Part shown: one piece after another, positions 42,245 to 51,287 of the stretch | How positions within the stretch are numbered: position 1 is the first letter of the stretch | Layout: each line of letters begins with the position of its first letter | Assembly: GCA_963678675.1 (NCBI GenBank) | Contig: OY783198.1 | Coordinates: forward strand, 7,445,001 to 7,509,000 | Length of the DNA stretch: 64,000 bases | Direction of reading: 5' to 3' | Origin: Xiphydria camelus | Taxonomy: Eukaryota > Arthropoda > Insecta > Hymenoptera > Xiphydriidae | The notes under the pieces: model-generated | Told to the model about the DNA's origin: nothing | The model's input: only the letters and a program-made list of their open reading frames with translations | Database searches by the model: none | Made by a program: the position numbers and the translations under genes

Positions 42245-44770
42245 TTAAGTTGCCGTGAGAGTCTCCAAAATCTCTTCCGGCGTCTTGTTCATTCTCTGAA
42301 AATTCTCCCAGTGCTCCTTAGGCACCGTCCACTCAAGGAAGGTCGCTAGGTTTCTCCGCAACACGTCGAATTCCGTGAGGCTCTCCGCCTTGGCGGGATC
42401 CTTGCCCGCGGATATCAGGGAATCCTCGAGGACCTCGTCGATCAGCCTCTTCCCGAAGCCCAGCTCGTCGAGCCTCTCGGGTTTTGAGATCCGCTTCAAG
42501 AGGACCGCCAGTAACAGTCTCATCTTCTCCACGTTCATGACTTTGTACCTCGGTGGGACGACCGCGGCGTTGCCAGCAGTGGTCGTTGCCATCGTCGGTG
42601 GCGTCGTCGTCGTCATCGTCGTCGGGATCGTCGCCGCGCCGACACCTCCATCGACGACGACTTTCTCCGCGCCGTCGCTGGTAGAGTCCGCCGACGTATC
42701 GTTGCCCTCGACCCGAAGGCAGGTCTTCTCGTGACTCTCGAGGTCGTTCTTGATCCTGAAAAAGCTCTTGCACTTCTTGCAGCAGTACGGCTCGTTCCGG
42801 CCGTGAATGCACTTCATGTGCTTCTTCCAGTGAGGCAACTGAGTGAATCCCGCGTTGCACTCGGCGCACTTGAACGGCCTCTCGCCGGTATGGCGTCGCG
42901 TGTGCAGCTTCAGCGCGGTCGAATGGGCGAAGGCCTGCCAGCAAACGAGGCAACGGAAGGGTCGCTGTCCCGAGTGCGTCCTCTGGTGAACCGTCAGCTG
43001 GCTCTTCTGGGCGAAGCGCTGACCGCAGGTAGCGCAGCCGTGCGGCCTGTCCTGCGCGTGGGTCCTCATGTGTTGCGGCAGGTGACCTTTGAAGGTTTTA
43101 TTGCAGATGACGCAGAGGAAGGACTTGACGTCGCGGTGCAGACACTCCAGGTGCTTCTTCAGCGCGTCCCTGCGGACGAAGCCGCGGCCGCAGATGTCGC
43201 ACTTGTGATCCTTCTGGCCGTTGTGACGCTTCACGTGAAGCGCGAGGTTCGCGGCGCAGGTGAAGGTGCCCGAGCAGAGGACGCAGCGGTAGGGTTTCAC
43301 CTGGCTGTGAGTCCTGCGGTGCTGAACGAGCTGACCGCCCCGCGCGAACGTCTTGTCGCACTCGGGACACTTGTAGGGCTTGAAGCCGGTGTGCGTGCGG
43401 ACGTGGAGCTTCAGCCTCTCCTTCAGCGGGAACTCCTTGCCGCACTCGTTGCACGTGAAGATCGGCCCGGCCGCGTGGACCACCTTGTAGTGGTTCCTGA
43501 GGCCACCGCTGCCCTTGAATCGGGCACTGCATATGACGCAGCAGTACTTCTTGAGCGAGTAATTCGAGGGCTGCTCCGCGCTGCTCTTCGAGTCGCTGCT
43601 GTTGTTGCAGTCGTGCGAGACTCGCAGATCCTCTTGGAGAGCGTTGTGGTCCCGTTGCATCACGTTGTTGTTCTCCTGCTCGAGCAAGTAGTTCGCCTGG
43701 ATGATGGCGTCTATTCGGCGCCTCAGGCCCTCCTCGGTCGGGTCCTTCTTCTCGGTGTCCCGAGCGTCTTCCGCGGTGGTGGTCTCGCGCGATTGAAAGG
43801 AACCCTCTTCCTCGACGGCGGGAGAGTTCGCCGCGGTCAGCGTCGCGTTGTTCTTGAAACAAACGAACTGACCGACGAAGGGGTCGGTCTCCGAGAAGTT
43901 CTTCGCCATGTCGACGTAGACGTCGTGATTTTTCTCACTCGCGTTGATCGCGGTGGACTCCTCCAGGAGAGATTCGTCGGTTGACATGGCTCGAGAGTTC
44001 TGATCCTGACGAAAGACGTATATCTCGTCGCGGAAGCAGTCGTTCCCATTTCTCGAGTCGACGATATCGATCCTTCCGCGCAACCCTTCCAGACTATCCT
44101 CTTCTTGATCCTCAGAGGTCTCTTCGGATCTGTGGAGGTTCGACGAACGCAGCTTCTTCTCTTCGGCTCGTTCTCCATTTCTCTTTCGACGATTCCTCTT
44201 GCCTCTGCCGTCTTCCCTCGATCTTCCCCTCGTTGTTCGAATTCCACTCAAATCGGCCCATCCGGCGTTCGCCTCTTCCGCTTCTCCGACCGGCGAACTT
44301 CTCCTGGTCCCTCTCTTCCGTCCGCTTCCCCTACCAACGCGACCCTCGGTCTGCGTCTCGCTGTCTATCACCGACACTTCATTGTCACCCTCTTTCGCCC
44401 TCGTCGGTCGCCTTCGCAACGAATCGAAAGACTCGCTCGATCCCTTTCCGCGCCGCTTGCCGATCTTCCCGCAATCCTTCCTCGGCGCGGGCGCGAGGTC
44501 AATCAAGCGACCCGCGTAACGACTCCCCGCCTCCTCGACCTCTCCGGCGCAGAAGTCGAAACCCGCGCGAGACTCGAACTCGTCCTGCGAGAAGCTGCGG
44601 AGCGCCTTCAAGGCGTCCGTCGCATGCGCGTCCTTGTCTCCATTTTCCTTGATCCTCGACTGCTCCACCGGTTGCAGCTCCGTCAGCTGCACCTCCTCCT
44701 GCTGCTGCTGCTGCTGCGGCTGCTCGGACCCGGAGACCTGCCCCAGGATCGTCTGCTGCGTGTTTGTCAT
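42245..44770 (-). CDS. Ten-finger C2H2 zinc-finger protein
   Basis: A single open exon of 841 residues, probably a nuclear DNA-binding regulator. The N-terminal 400 residues are charged and look disordered, with a short Gln tract (CAG repeats near 44697-44725). Fingers run from about residue 408 to 680: nine C2H2 units starting at YCCVIC and a tenth with a CCKKC...HEKTC (C2HC) pattern. Several TGEKP-like linkers occur (HTGERPFKC, HSGQRPFRC). The sixth finger (CVICNKTFKGHLPQHMRTH) has ten residues between the second Cys and first His instead of twelve. A Thr-rich linker leads to a conserved-looking C-terminal block of about 100 residues (KMRLLLAVLLKRI, FLEWTVPKEHWENF) that I cannot name. I chose MTNTQQ as start because the 79 in-frame residues upstream (from 45007) are Arg-rich like translated 5' UTR. 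The long plus-strand frame at 42731-43984 is its shadow. Confidence 0.88.
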   Translation of the reverse strand: MTNTQQTILGQVSGSEQPQQQQQQEEVQLTELQPVEQSRIKENGDKDAHATDALKALRSFSQDEFESRAGFDFCAGEVEEAGSRYAGRLIDLAPAPRKDCGKIGKRRGKGSSESFDSLRRRPTRAKEGDNEVSVIDSETQTEGRVGRGSGRKRGTRRSSPVGEAEEANAGWADLSGIRTTRGRSREDGRGKRNRRKRNGERAEEKKLRSSNLHRSEETSEDQEEDSLEGLRGRIDIVDSRNGNDCFRDEIYVFRQDQNSRAMSTDESLLEESTAINASEKNHDVYVDMAKNFSETDPFVGQFVCFKNNATLTAANSPAVEEEGSFQSRETTTAEDARDTEKKDPTEEGLRRRIDAIIQANYLLEQENNNVMQRDHNALQEDLRVSHDCNNSSDSKSSAEQPSNYSLKKYCCVICSARFKGSGGLRNHYKVVHAAGPIFTCNECGKEFPLKERLKLHVRTHTGFKPYKCPECDKTFARGGQLVQHRRTHSQVKPYRCVLCSGTFTCAANLALHVKRHNGQKDHKCDICGRGFVRRDALKKHLECLHRDVKSFLCVICNKTFKGHLPQHMRTHAQDRPHGCATCGQRFAQKSQLTVHQRTHSGQRPFRCLVCWQAFAHSTALKLHTRRHTGERPFKCAECNAGFTQLPHWKKHMKCIHGRNEPYCCKKCKSFFRIKNDLESHEKTCLRVEGNDTSADSTSDGAEKVVVDGGVGAATIPTTMTTTTPPTMATTTAGNAAVVPPRYKVMNVEKMRLLLAVLLKRISKPERLDELGFGKRLIDEVLEDSLISAGKDPAKAESLTEFDVLRRNLATFLEWTVPKEHWENFQRMNKTPEEILETLTAT

Positions 44771-46150
44771 GCCCTCGTGCCTCCTCGGGCGCTTCTTCGT
44801 GACTCGAGAGACTTCAACGATCGCGGATGAACGAGCACATGGCCTCTCGGTGCCGTGCTCGAGTCTCTCCTCTGCTCTCTTCTCTCGTCGGGAGATCGAC
44901 TCTCGCCTCGCTACCACCCCCGACCACCACCTTCCATCGCGAACAAACAGGACCCCTCGACGATTCCAATGGGATCGCCTCGATTCGTTTACATCCGCGA
45001 TCGGCACTACGTCGTCGCGACGCGGACTCCGAAAAGTGGCCGAGACGAAAGAGGAAGATCTTCCGCTTCGCGGAGCGCGCGAAGAATCGATACGAGGATG
45101 TCGTCCGGTCGATAATGGCTCTCGGAACCGTTTACGACCGCGTGAGGATCGCGACTGCGCTCCCCCTCCCCCCTCCTCGCGCGATAGACCGGGAAACCTC
45201 GGTTTATCTTTTATCGGAGCGCCGCTCCGTCGTACATACGAACGCGCCGAGGCGCTTATCGGCCCGCCTTATCATATCGAGATACTTCCGAGAGACTGTA
45301 CCCTCGCCGCCCGGAGACCCGCGCGACGGACACAACCGCCACCCACCCCCGGCACGCGGAAAATTATTCGATTCGCCCCACCCCTGCCCCCGACCCGTTC
45401 CCTTCTTACGCGATCGTTGGAATCACCCGGGGGACGAAGCTGCGGCGTCTGCGGCGGTGAGTGTCGGTCGGGATTCTGCGGGGGAATCCCCGGAGTCGAT
45501 CCCGGGGACTGCAGCGGCCCTCGGGTACTTCGCGCGCCGTCGACGACTGCGGCGGAGCTTCAGCGGGACCGACGGAAGCTCCGGAGCTTTCGCGGTCGAC
45601 GCGCTTTTTCCGCGCAAGCGCAATCCTCGGTCGATATCCGTCGGCCCTGTCCCTCCGACCCTCGCCACACCTCGTCTATCCACCCGCGCCACCCAGCCCC
45701 TTCCGACGGAGGGTCGAGCGCGCGTCTACGACCTCTCACCTCCTCCGGCTGCGCGTCGCGGGCCGCGCGGTCAAATTATTCGGATATTGGAAATTCAATG
45801 ACTGCCGCGCGCCGCGCACCGTCCGATGACTATCGGGCGGCTCTGTCTTCCCGCTCGACCGGCGCGCATCGATGTCGCTGCGCTCGTCTCGCTCGACGAA
45901 CTCGTTCGACGGAGACGCGCGTTGCGCGCGTACGTCGAAAGGTGGTGGCCGAGCGTGAATTCGACTCGTTTTGAAATTTTTCCAGCGGTTTTGGCACCCG
46001 CGCGTGTGTGGCCGGCATCGATGTCACCGATGAGAGGGTCGAGCTGGCCTCTTCCGGTGTCGAGATCGTTGGTCCCGGTCCTCCCTCGAACGAGCGCTGC
46101 TCTCTAAATCGAGATCGTATCGGCTCCGCTTCCGCTGCTTAATCGATTAT
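44771..46150 (-). promoter_or_regulatory. CpG-rich promoter and 5' UTR region of the zinc-finger gene
   Basis: The sequence upstream of the zinc-finger start is GC-rich and dense in CpG, open in several frames by composition alone and without domains. This fits a CpG-rich promoter with untranslated leader on the minus strand. No core motif is clear enough to place the start site. Confidence 0.45.
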
Positions 46151-46863
46151 TTGCATAGGTTTGAGAGGGTCAACGGTAGACTCGCGAGTTTTTCTCATCG
46201 ATGTTCGTGTGAATCATCCGCATTTGCGCCGTCTTTCACTCGTGCTTTGGTTTGTAACGGTGGGACTCTAATTGGCTTCCTATATGCGTAACGACTTCGG
46301 TCCATCGGAAGAATTTGCTTCTTCTGTTTTACTCGCTATCTTTGGTATTCGTCCTCCTCGCGCTTCCTCTCGTCGATCTCCTCGCACTTCTTGGTCTTCT
46401 TCCGATTTCTTCTTCCTATTTCGCGGTCTATTTCGGCGAGACTCGGCCTGACTAGATCGACAATCGCCGCGTATACGCGTCGCTATCCACTCGCGGAATT
46501 TCGGTTCGATTTTACATGTATGTGTAGAGATACGTTTACTCGGAATTCGCTATAACTAGGCCGTGCCGTGTACCTATACGCGCGCACACACTTTAAAGCG
46601 TCTTTCCCCGCGTACGGTGGACATTATATAGATTAGATACAGAGCGGTGCGGTAGATTAGCTATTATGGTTAGTAGTAGAACTTTCTCGGTCTGTGAAGT
46701 CTTGTTAACAAAGTGAAGAGCCCGTCACCATCTGAAAGAAATTAGAAATTCCAAAACCACTATTTCTATTGCGTTCGTCCGGAAACCACGAGTGATCGTT
46801 TCCGATTGGCTTGGCAACGAATACAATTTCGAACGATTTTGAAACCGATAATAACGAGATCTA
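46151..46863. other. Intergenic DNA
   Basis: No gene or repeat is supported in this stretch. Confidence 0.4.
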
Positions 46864-47240
46864 CATTGAGTGAAAGAATTGCTGGTGCCAAAGAATGTTT
46901 TCTTCGATCAAAAACAAGGATCAAGCCATGGTTTTTTTCGCGCGTTTTCTTGCATCAAGAATATACAAAGTAAACATTAACATACGTCCATGTATTAATA
47001 GTTGCACGATCAAAGGGGCAATATCTTTGCAACAGCTCAACAAAACAAAAATGAATAGCGGAGCAAAAACGTTCTAATCCACTTGCGCCTTCAATCATGC
47101 AACCATTGATACATAGACGTATGCCAAGGTTCACCTGATATATTCTTCAACAAGGAATTCTGTATTCTTAACAATTTGTAAGATCTTATGTTCTTGATTC
47201 AGGACATATTTTTTTGACACTAGCAATTATTTCTTTGAGC
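46864..47240. mobile_element. TA-flanked MITE, family B copy 1
   Basis: The left end CATTGAGTGAAAGAATTGCT and the right end, whose complement is CGCTCAAAGAAATAATTGCT, are similar inverted termini. TA lies immediately outside both ends. Relatives with the same CTGGTGTCAA subterminal block lie at 58603-58990 and 60218-60502. The 60-codon frame inside has no domain. A TA target suggests a mariner/Tc1-type origin (inference). Confidence 0.7.
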
Positions 47241-47291
47241 GTAGTCGGAAAAAGAGATTTCTAACGTTTCTACGCTACAGCAGAGATGCTA

Positions 47292-47820
47292 CACTGAGAA
47301 AAAAATTGTAATAGATTTGACGAAATCGGTAATTACAGGTGGAGGAATGCAAATTTATTTACTTGGACTATTCCATACAGCGCAAATATCTAAAGAAAAA
47401 GGATGTCACATGGATGTCTAATGTTAGAAAAACGTCTTACACTAAAAAAAAATTTGCTTCATTCAATCATTGGTGAAGTTAAATGAAGAGTGAAATATGC
47501 AAAAGGGTCTAAGTGCCATTTTTCCTGACGCAAAAATATTTGTGTTGCAAGTTTCACGTGGCACTTAGATACCATAAAAGCAATAATCTCCATTTCAGGA
47601 AAAATGGCACTTAGACCCTTTTGCATATTTCACTCTTCAAATATTGCGAATTTCACGGTGCAATCGTTTCAACGCCATTAGAGTATAAGGAAAGATAAAT
47701 AGAGATGAAGCAATCAAATTGAAGTTGAAACAAGTGAATATTTACTTGAAACCATTATGTACACTGTGAGGTTCGCCGTATTCAATATCACCGATGGTTG
47801 AAGGAATTTTTTTTTCAGCG
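47292..47820. mobile_element. TA-flanked element carrying a nested hairpin element
   Basis: Ends are CACTGAGAAAAAAATT at 47292 and AATTTTTTTTTCAGCG ending 47820, with TA outside each. A separate hairpin element sits inside at 47485-47638. No coding content. Confidence 0.6.
47485..47638. mobile_element. Hairpin MITE with perfect 44-bp inverted repeats
   Basis: Arms at 47485-47528 and 47595-47638 (starting GAAGAGTGAAATATGCAAAA) are exact complements. AAAT stands directly outside both ends and may be the target-site duplication. It lies within the 47292-47820 element, so it inserted later. Confidence 0.85.
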
Positions 47821-47955
47821 TATTAACATCCATAAGATACCGTATGTTTGCCGGGAATTGACTCGAATGGATTACAGCTTGCTCCCTTCGAACGGCTGTT
47901 AATCGTTATAACTAAATTTATCAGCCGAAGCAACTAATTCTGCATTTTTTCACTC

Positions 47956-48215
47956 ACACTGAGATGAATAATTAGGTTCAAATGAAAAGACGCATCTAGT
48001 TAAACACGTTTAGTTATTCTAATCGAAATACTAATCAGTTGAATCAAACATTTAGTTATTTTAACCAAATGTTTAGTTATTTCAACCAAACATTTATTTA
48101 TTTTAACCAAAAAAGGTCAGTTTAACCAAAAGAAATGGAGGAACCATATTTCACCAAACGGTTTGGTCATCGCCTCCAGGATTTTGGTTAAATTGACCAA
48201 GATATGTGTGTCAGT
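47956..48215. mobile_element. MITE, family C copy 1
   Basis: Starts CACTGAGATGAATAATTAGG and ends with a GACCAAG block and CAGTG. Inside are repeats of an (A/T)-CCAAA-(C/T)-TTTAGTTAT unit and a CACCAAACGGTTTGGTC palindrome. The copy at 60134-60639 has the same order of blocks. Confidence 0.65.
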
Positions 48216-48484
48216 GCATAAATGCCGATTTAACTTACGATATTATTTTTTCTCAGTATACAAATATGTACATTTAGCAAGCCCTCTTCGAAACAAACCG
48301 ATACTCCTACTTCGTCTATCGCGACAGCACGGCGAATTTCGGTCGACGAGGCGATGCACCGGGTATCCCGGGACAAACACCCGAGCAAGGCAGGCTATCT
48401 GGCTGCAGGGGCAGCCACGCGCCCAACTCCGAGTTGTAAAACACATTGTAAAACAAAATTTATACTTTTAACATACTTTTGTAC
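48216..48484. other. Unassigned short stretch
   Basis: A GC-richer patch at about 48290-48440 has open frames on both strands but no domain or RNA-gene signature that I can recognise. Confidence 0.35.
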
Positions 48485-48626
48485 AAAGCTTTTTCCCAAT
48501 ACGTGATTATGAAAATTAATATACTCCGTAATTATGAAAACGAACACATTTCCTTGTGAAATTTCCTTTACAAATTTTATAACGGAGTATATTAACTTTC
48601 ACAATCACGTATTGGATAAAAGCTTT
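48485..48626. mobile_element. Hairpin MITE
   Basis: Arms of about 45 bp (AAAGCTTTTTCCCAATACGT at 48485 and its near-complement ending AAAGCTTT at 48626) enclose a 50-bp spacer. Few mismatches, no coding content. Confidence 0.75.
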
Positions 48627-49074
48627 ATATACAATTATTATATATTAAATCTCATACAATTTTCTTTTACAGTGCACTGCAGCCTTTCCCCGCTGTATAT
48701 TCCAAACCGACGCATATTCTAAACAGTTTTTTCAAACTTCCTCCTTCCATCAGAGAAACATCCAAGGAAGGGTTCGTTCTCACAGAGCTCTACCATTACA
48801 TCGTCAATAAAGCCTATAACCAAAAGCGCTGCGTATAGATCGTAAACAGCATAGCGCCCGCTCGACCGCGCGCGCTACGTATTTAGGACGCGCGACGCGA
48901 TCTGTATACACACAAACGCCGTATTAAACCACGCAAGCAAATCCTCCCGTACCTCTCGCCCGACCGCCATCACCCCACTACGATTAATCTTCAAGGTGCG
49001 CCATCGCAAAGAGATCGCTCCGCGCGTGCGATTCAAGTTCATCCGTATACTCGCGCGTAACGAGTCGCGGTATA

Positions 49075-51134
49075 TGTAGGCTCCTATAGTGCTCACTCGA
49101 CTCGGCTCTACTCTCAGTCTGTACGGTATTCGACTCCTGACCCGTAAGGATCAGTAAGAATAACATTGTACTCTTCTACCTGGAAATTTAATTTCAAATC
49201 CTCTCTTTGCAGTAATTCCTCTGCACTAATAATTTGAAGTATTTCTTATATAGTACGTACTGTGAGATTTTGTATACTCACACAGATGGCTCCTACAGGC
49301 TATAACAATACCTTTCCCGGCTCTGCTTTCAGTACAGCTTCGACTCTCGTCTCGTAAGGATCGTTAAGAATAAGTTATAGACTTCTATCTTGAACTCTAG
49401 TAACACGTCGCGTTTAGCAGTACTCTCTCTGTATTAAAATGTCAAATACATTTTCAAAAGAACCTACAGAATTTGAAGCGCGCAGACGCGCAACATTCTT
49501 GCGCAGACTATAGGTATATAAGGACGATCCACCTAGACCATTCCCTCATATTCCGTCCGACTGTCGATTAGTAAGGGTCGGTAAGCATCGCACAATGTCA
49601 TCCATTTTTAATATACTGGCCACTAAGGATGCTCCTCAGGAAATTTGCTATCTTCTTATAGGCCTTGTATGCCACTGCGGAATCGACACGATGATTTTCA
49701 GATAATTTCAACTTCCTTCCCAAAGTCCAAGTTCCTATTCCTATGTCTAATGTATTATAATTCCTCCCACGATTCCCACCTCCGGTACCCACGTAAGATC
49801 TTCTCCCCAACCCTATAAAATTAAGTTCCCTACCCCATAGAGTATTAGTATTCAGTCCTCCTATTTCCTAAGTCTTCTCCATTCCTATATAAGACTTCAT
49901 CCCCATATATTCCCTAATTAGTCCTAAGTTTTCGTTCCAATATCCTAAGTATCAAAACTCCTAATTCAGGAGTATTGAAATACTTGGAATAAATAGGAAT
50001 GGAAACTTAGAACTAAGTGGGGAACATGTGGAAATGAAATTTTACTAACCTAACACAATTACCCTCGGTGCATCAGCCCAATTTACACTTTCACCTGATG
50101 TACCGGGAGTTTAGGTTAACTTAGGTTAGGTTAACCTAACCTAGCTTAACCTAAGTTAACTTAACTCCCGGTGCATCAGGTGAAAAAGTGTAAATTGGGC
50201 TGATGCACCAAGGGTAAATCAGGTTGGGGCTATTTCAGCTGAATACTTGATACTTAGGATATTGGAACGAAAACTTAGGACTAATTAGGGAATATATGGG
50301 GATGAAGTCTTATATAGGAATGGAGAAGACTTAGGAAATAGGAGGACTGGATACTAATACTATGGGGTAGGGAACTTAATTTTATAGGGATGGGCAGAAG
50401 ATCTTACGTGGGTACCGGAGGTGGGAATCGTGGGAGGAATTATAATACATTAGACATAGGAATAGGAACTTGGACTTTGGGAAGGAAGTTGAAATTATCT
50501 GAAAATCATCGAGTCGATTCCGCAGTGGCATACAAGGCCTATAAGAAGAAAGCAAATTTCCTGAGGAGCACCTTGGTGGCCAGTATATTAAAAATGGATG
50601 AAATTGTGCGATTCTTACCGATCCGTACTGATCGACAGTCAGACGGAATCTGAGGAAATGGTCTAGATCGTCTAGATGGATTGTTCTTATACATATAGCC
50701 TGCGCAAGAATGCTGCGCCTCTGCGCGCTTCAAATTCTGTAGGTTCTTTTGAAAATGTATTTGACATTTTAATACAGAGAGAGTATACTGCTAAACGCGA
50801 CGTGCTACTAGAGTTCAAGATAGAAGTCTATAACTTATTCTTAACGATCCTTACGAGACGAGAGTCGAAGCTGTACTGAAAGCAGAGCCGGGAAAGGTAT
50901 TGTTATATAGCCTGTAGGAGCCATCCGTGTGAGTATACAAAATCTCACAGTACGTACTATATAAGAAATAATTCAAATTATTAGTGCAGAGGAATTACTG
51001 CAAAGAGGATTTGAAATTAAATTTCCAGGTAGAAGAGTATAATGTTATTCTTACTGATCCTTACGGGTCAGGAGTCGAATACAGACTGAGATAGAGAGTA
51101 GAGCCGAGTCGAGTGAGCACTATAGGAGCCTACA
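49075..51134. repeat. Large palindrome, arms about 0.88 kb
   Basis: The left arm (49075-49954) and right arm (50248-51134) are highly similar reverse complements separated by about 290 bp. The match can be followed from TGTAGGCTCCTATAGTGCTC at the outer left through CCTAAGTATCA at the inner edge, with scattered substitutions and small indels. Both arms encode the same roughly 55-residue peptide when read inward (minus at 49598-49810, plus at 50390-50602), which reflects the duplication rather than proving a gene. No transposase is visible. It could be a foldback transposon or an inverted segmental duplication. Confidence 0.9.
50061..50215. repeat. Off-centre hairpin inside the palindrome spacer
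   Basis: Arms of about 50 bp (ACCCTCGGTGCATCAGCCCA and its complement) enclose a core of alternating TTAGGTTAAC and CCTAACC blocks. Its centre (about 50138) differs from the palindrome centre (about 50101), so it is a separate insertion or a remnant. Confidence 0.8.
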
Positions 51135-51287
51135 ATCTGTCCCTTTCAATACACGCCAGCGTAGCGGGTTGCATATCGGTTGACGCCTCCGATCCGCTGC
51201 AGGGGCCATGCGCCTGTGTCCGGCGCCAGGCGGATAACCGATATGCAACTCGCTACGCTGGCGTGTATTGAAAGGGACAGATTGTAG
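51130..51287. mobile_element. Second hairpin abutting the palindrome
   Basis: Arms of about 50 bp (CTACAATCTGTCCCTTTCAA at 51130 and its complement ending 51287) enclose a GC-rich loop. The left end overlaps the last five bases of the large palindrome. No coding content. Confidence 0.85.

Noticed and set aside
42731..43984. 417-codon plus-strand open frame opposite the zinc-finger gene
   Set aside because: It is the complement of GC-rich finger codons; Leu/Val/Arg-rich with no domain, so it is a shadow.
44634..45974. 446-codon plus-strand frame in the zinc-finger 5' region
   Set aside because: Ser/Arg/Pro-rich translation typical of CpG-rich non-coding DNA, with equally open overlapping frames.
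50105..50170. TTAGG-like blocks considered as interstitial telomere
   Set aside because: Only a few degenerate units alternating in orientation, forming the loop of a hairpin.
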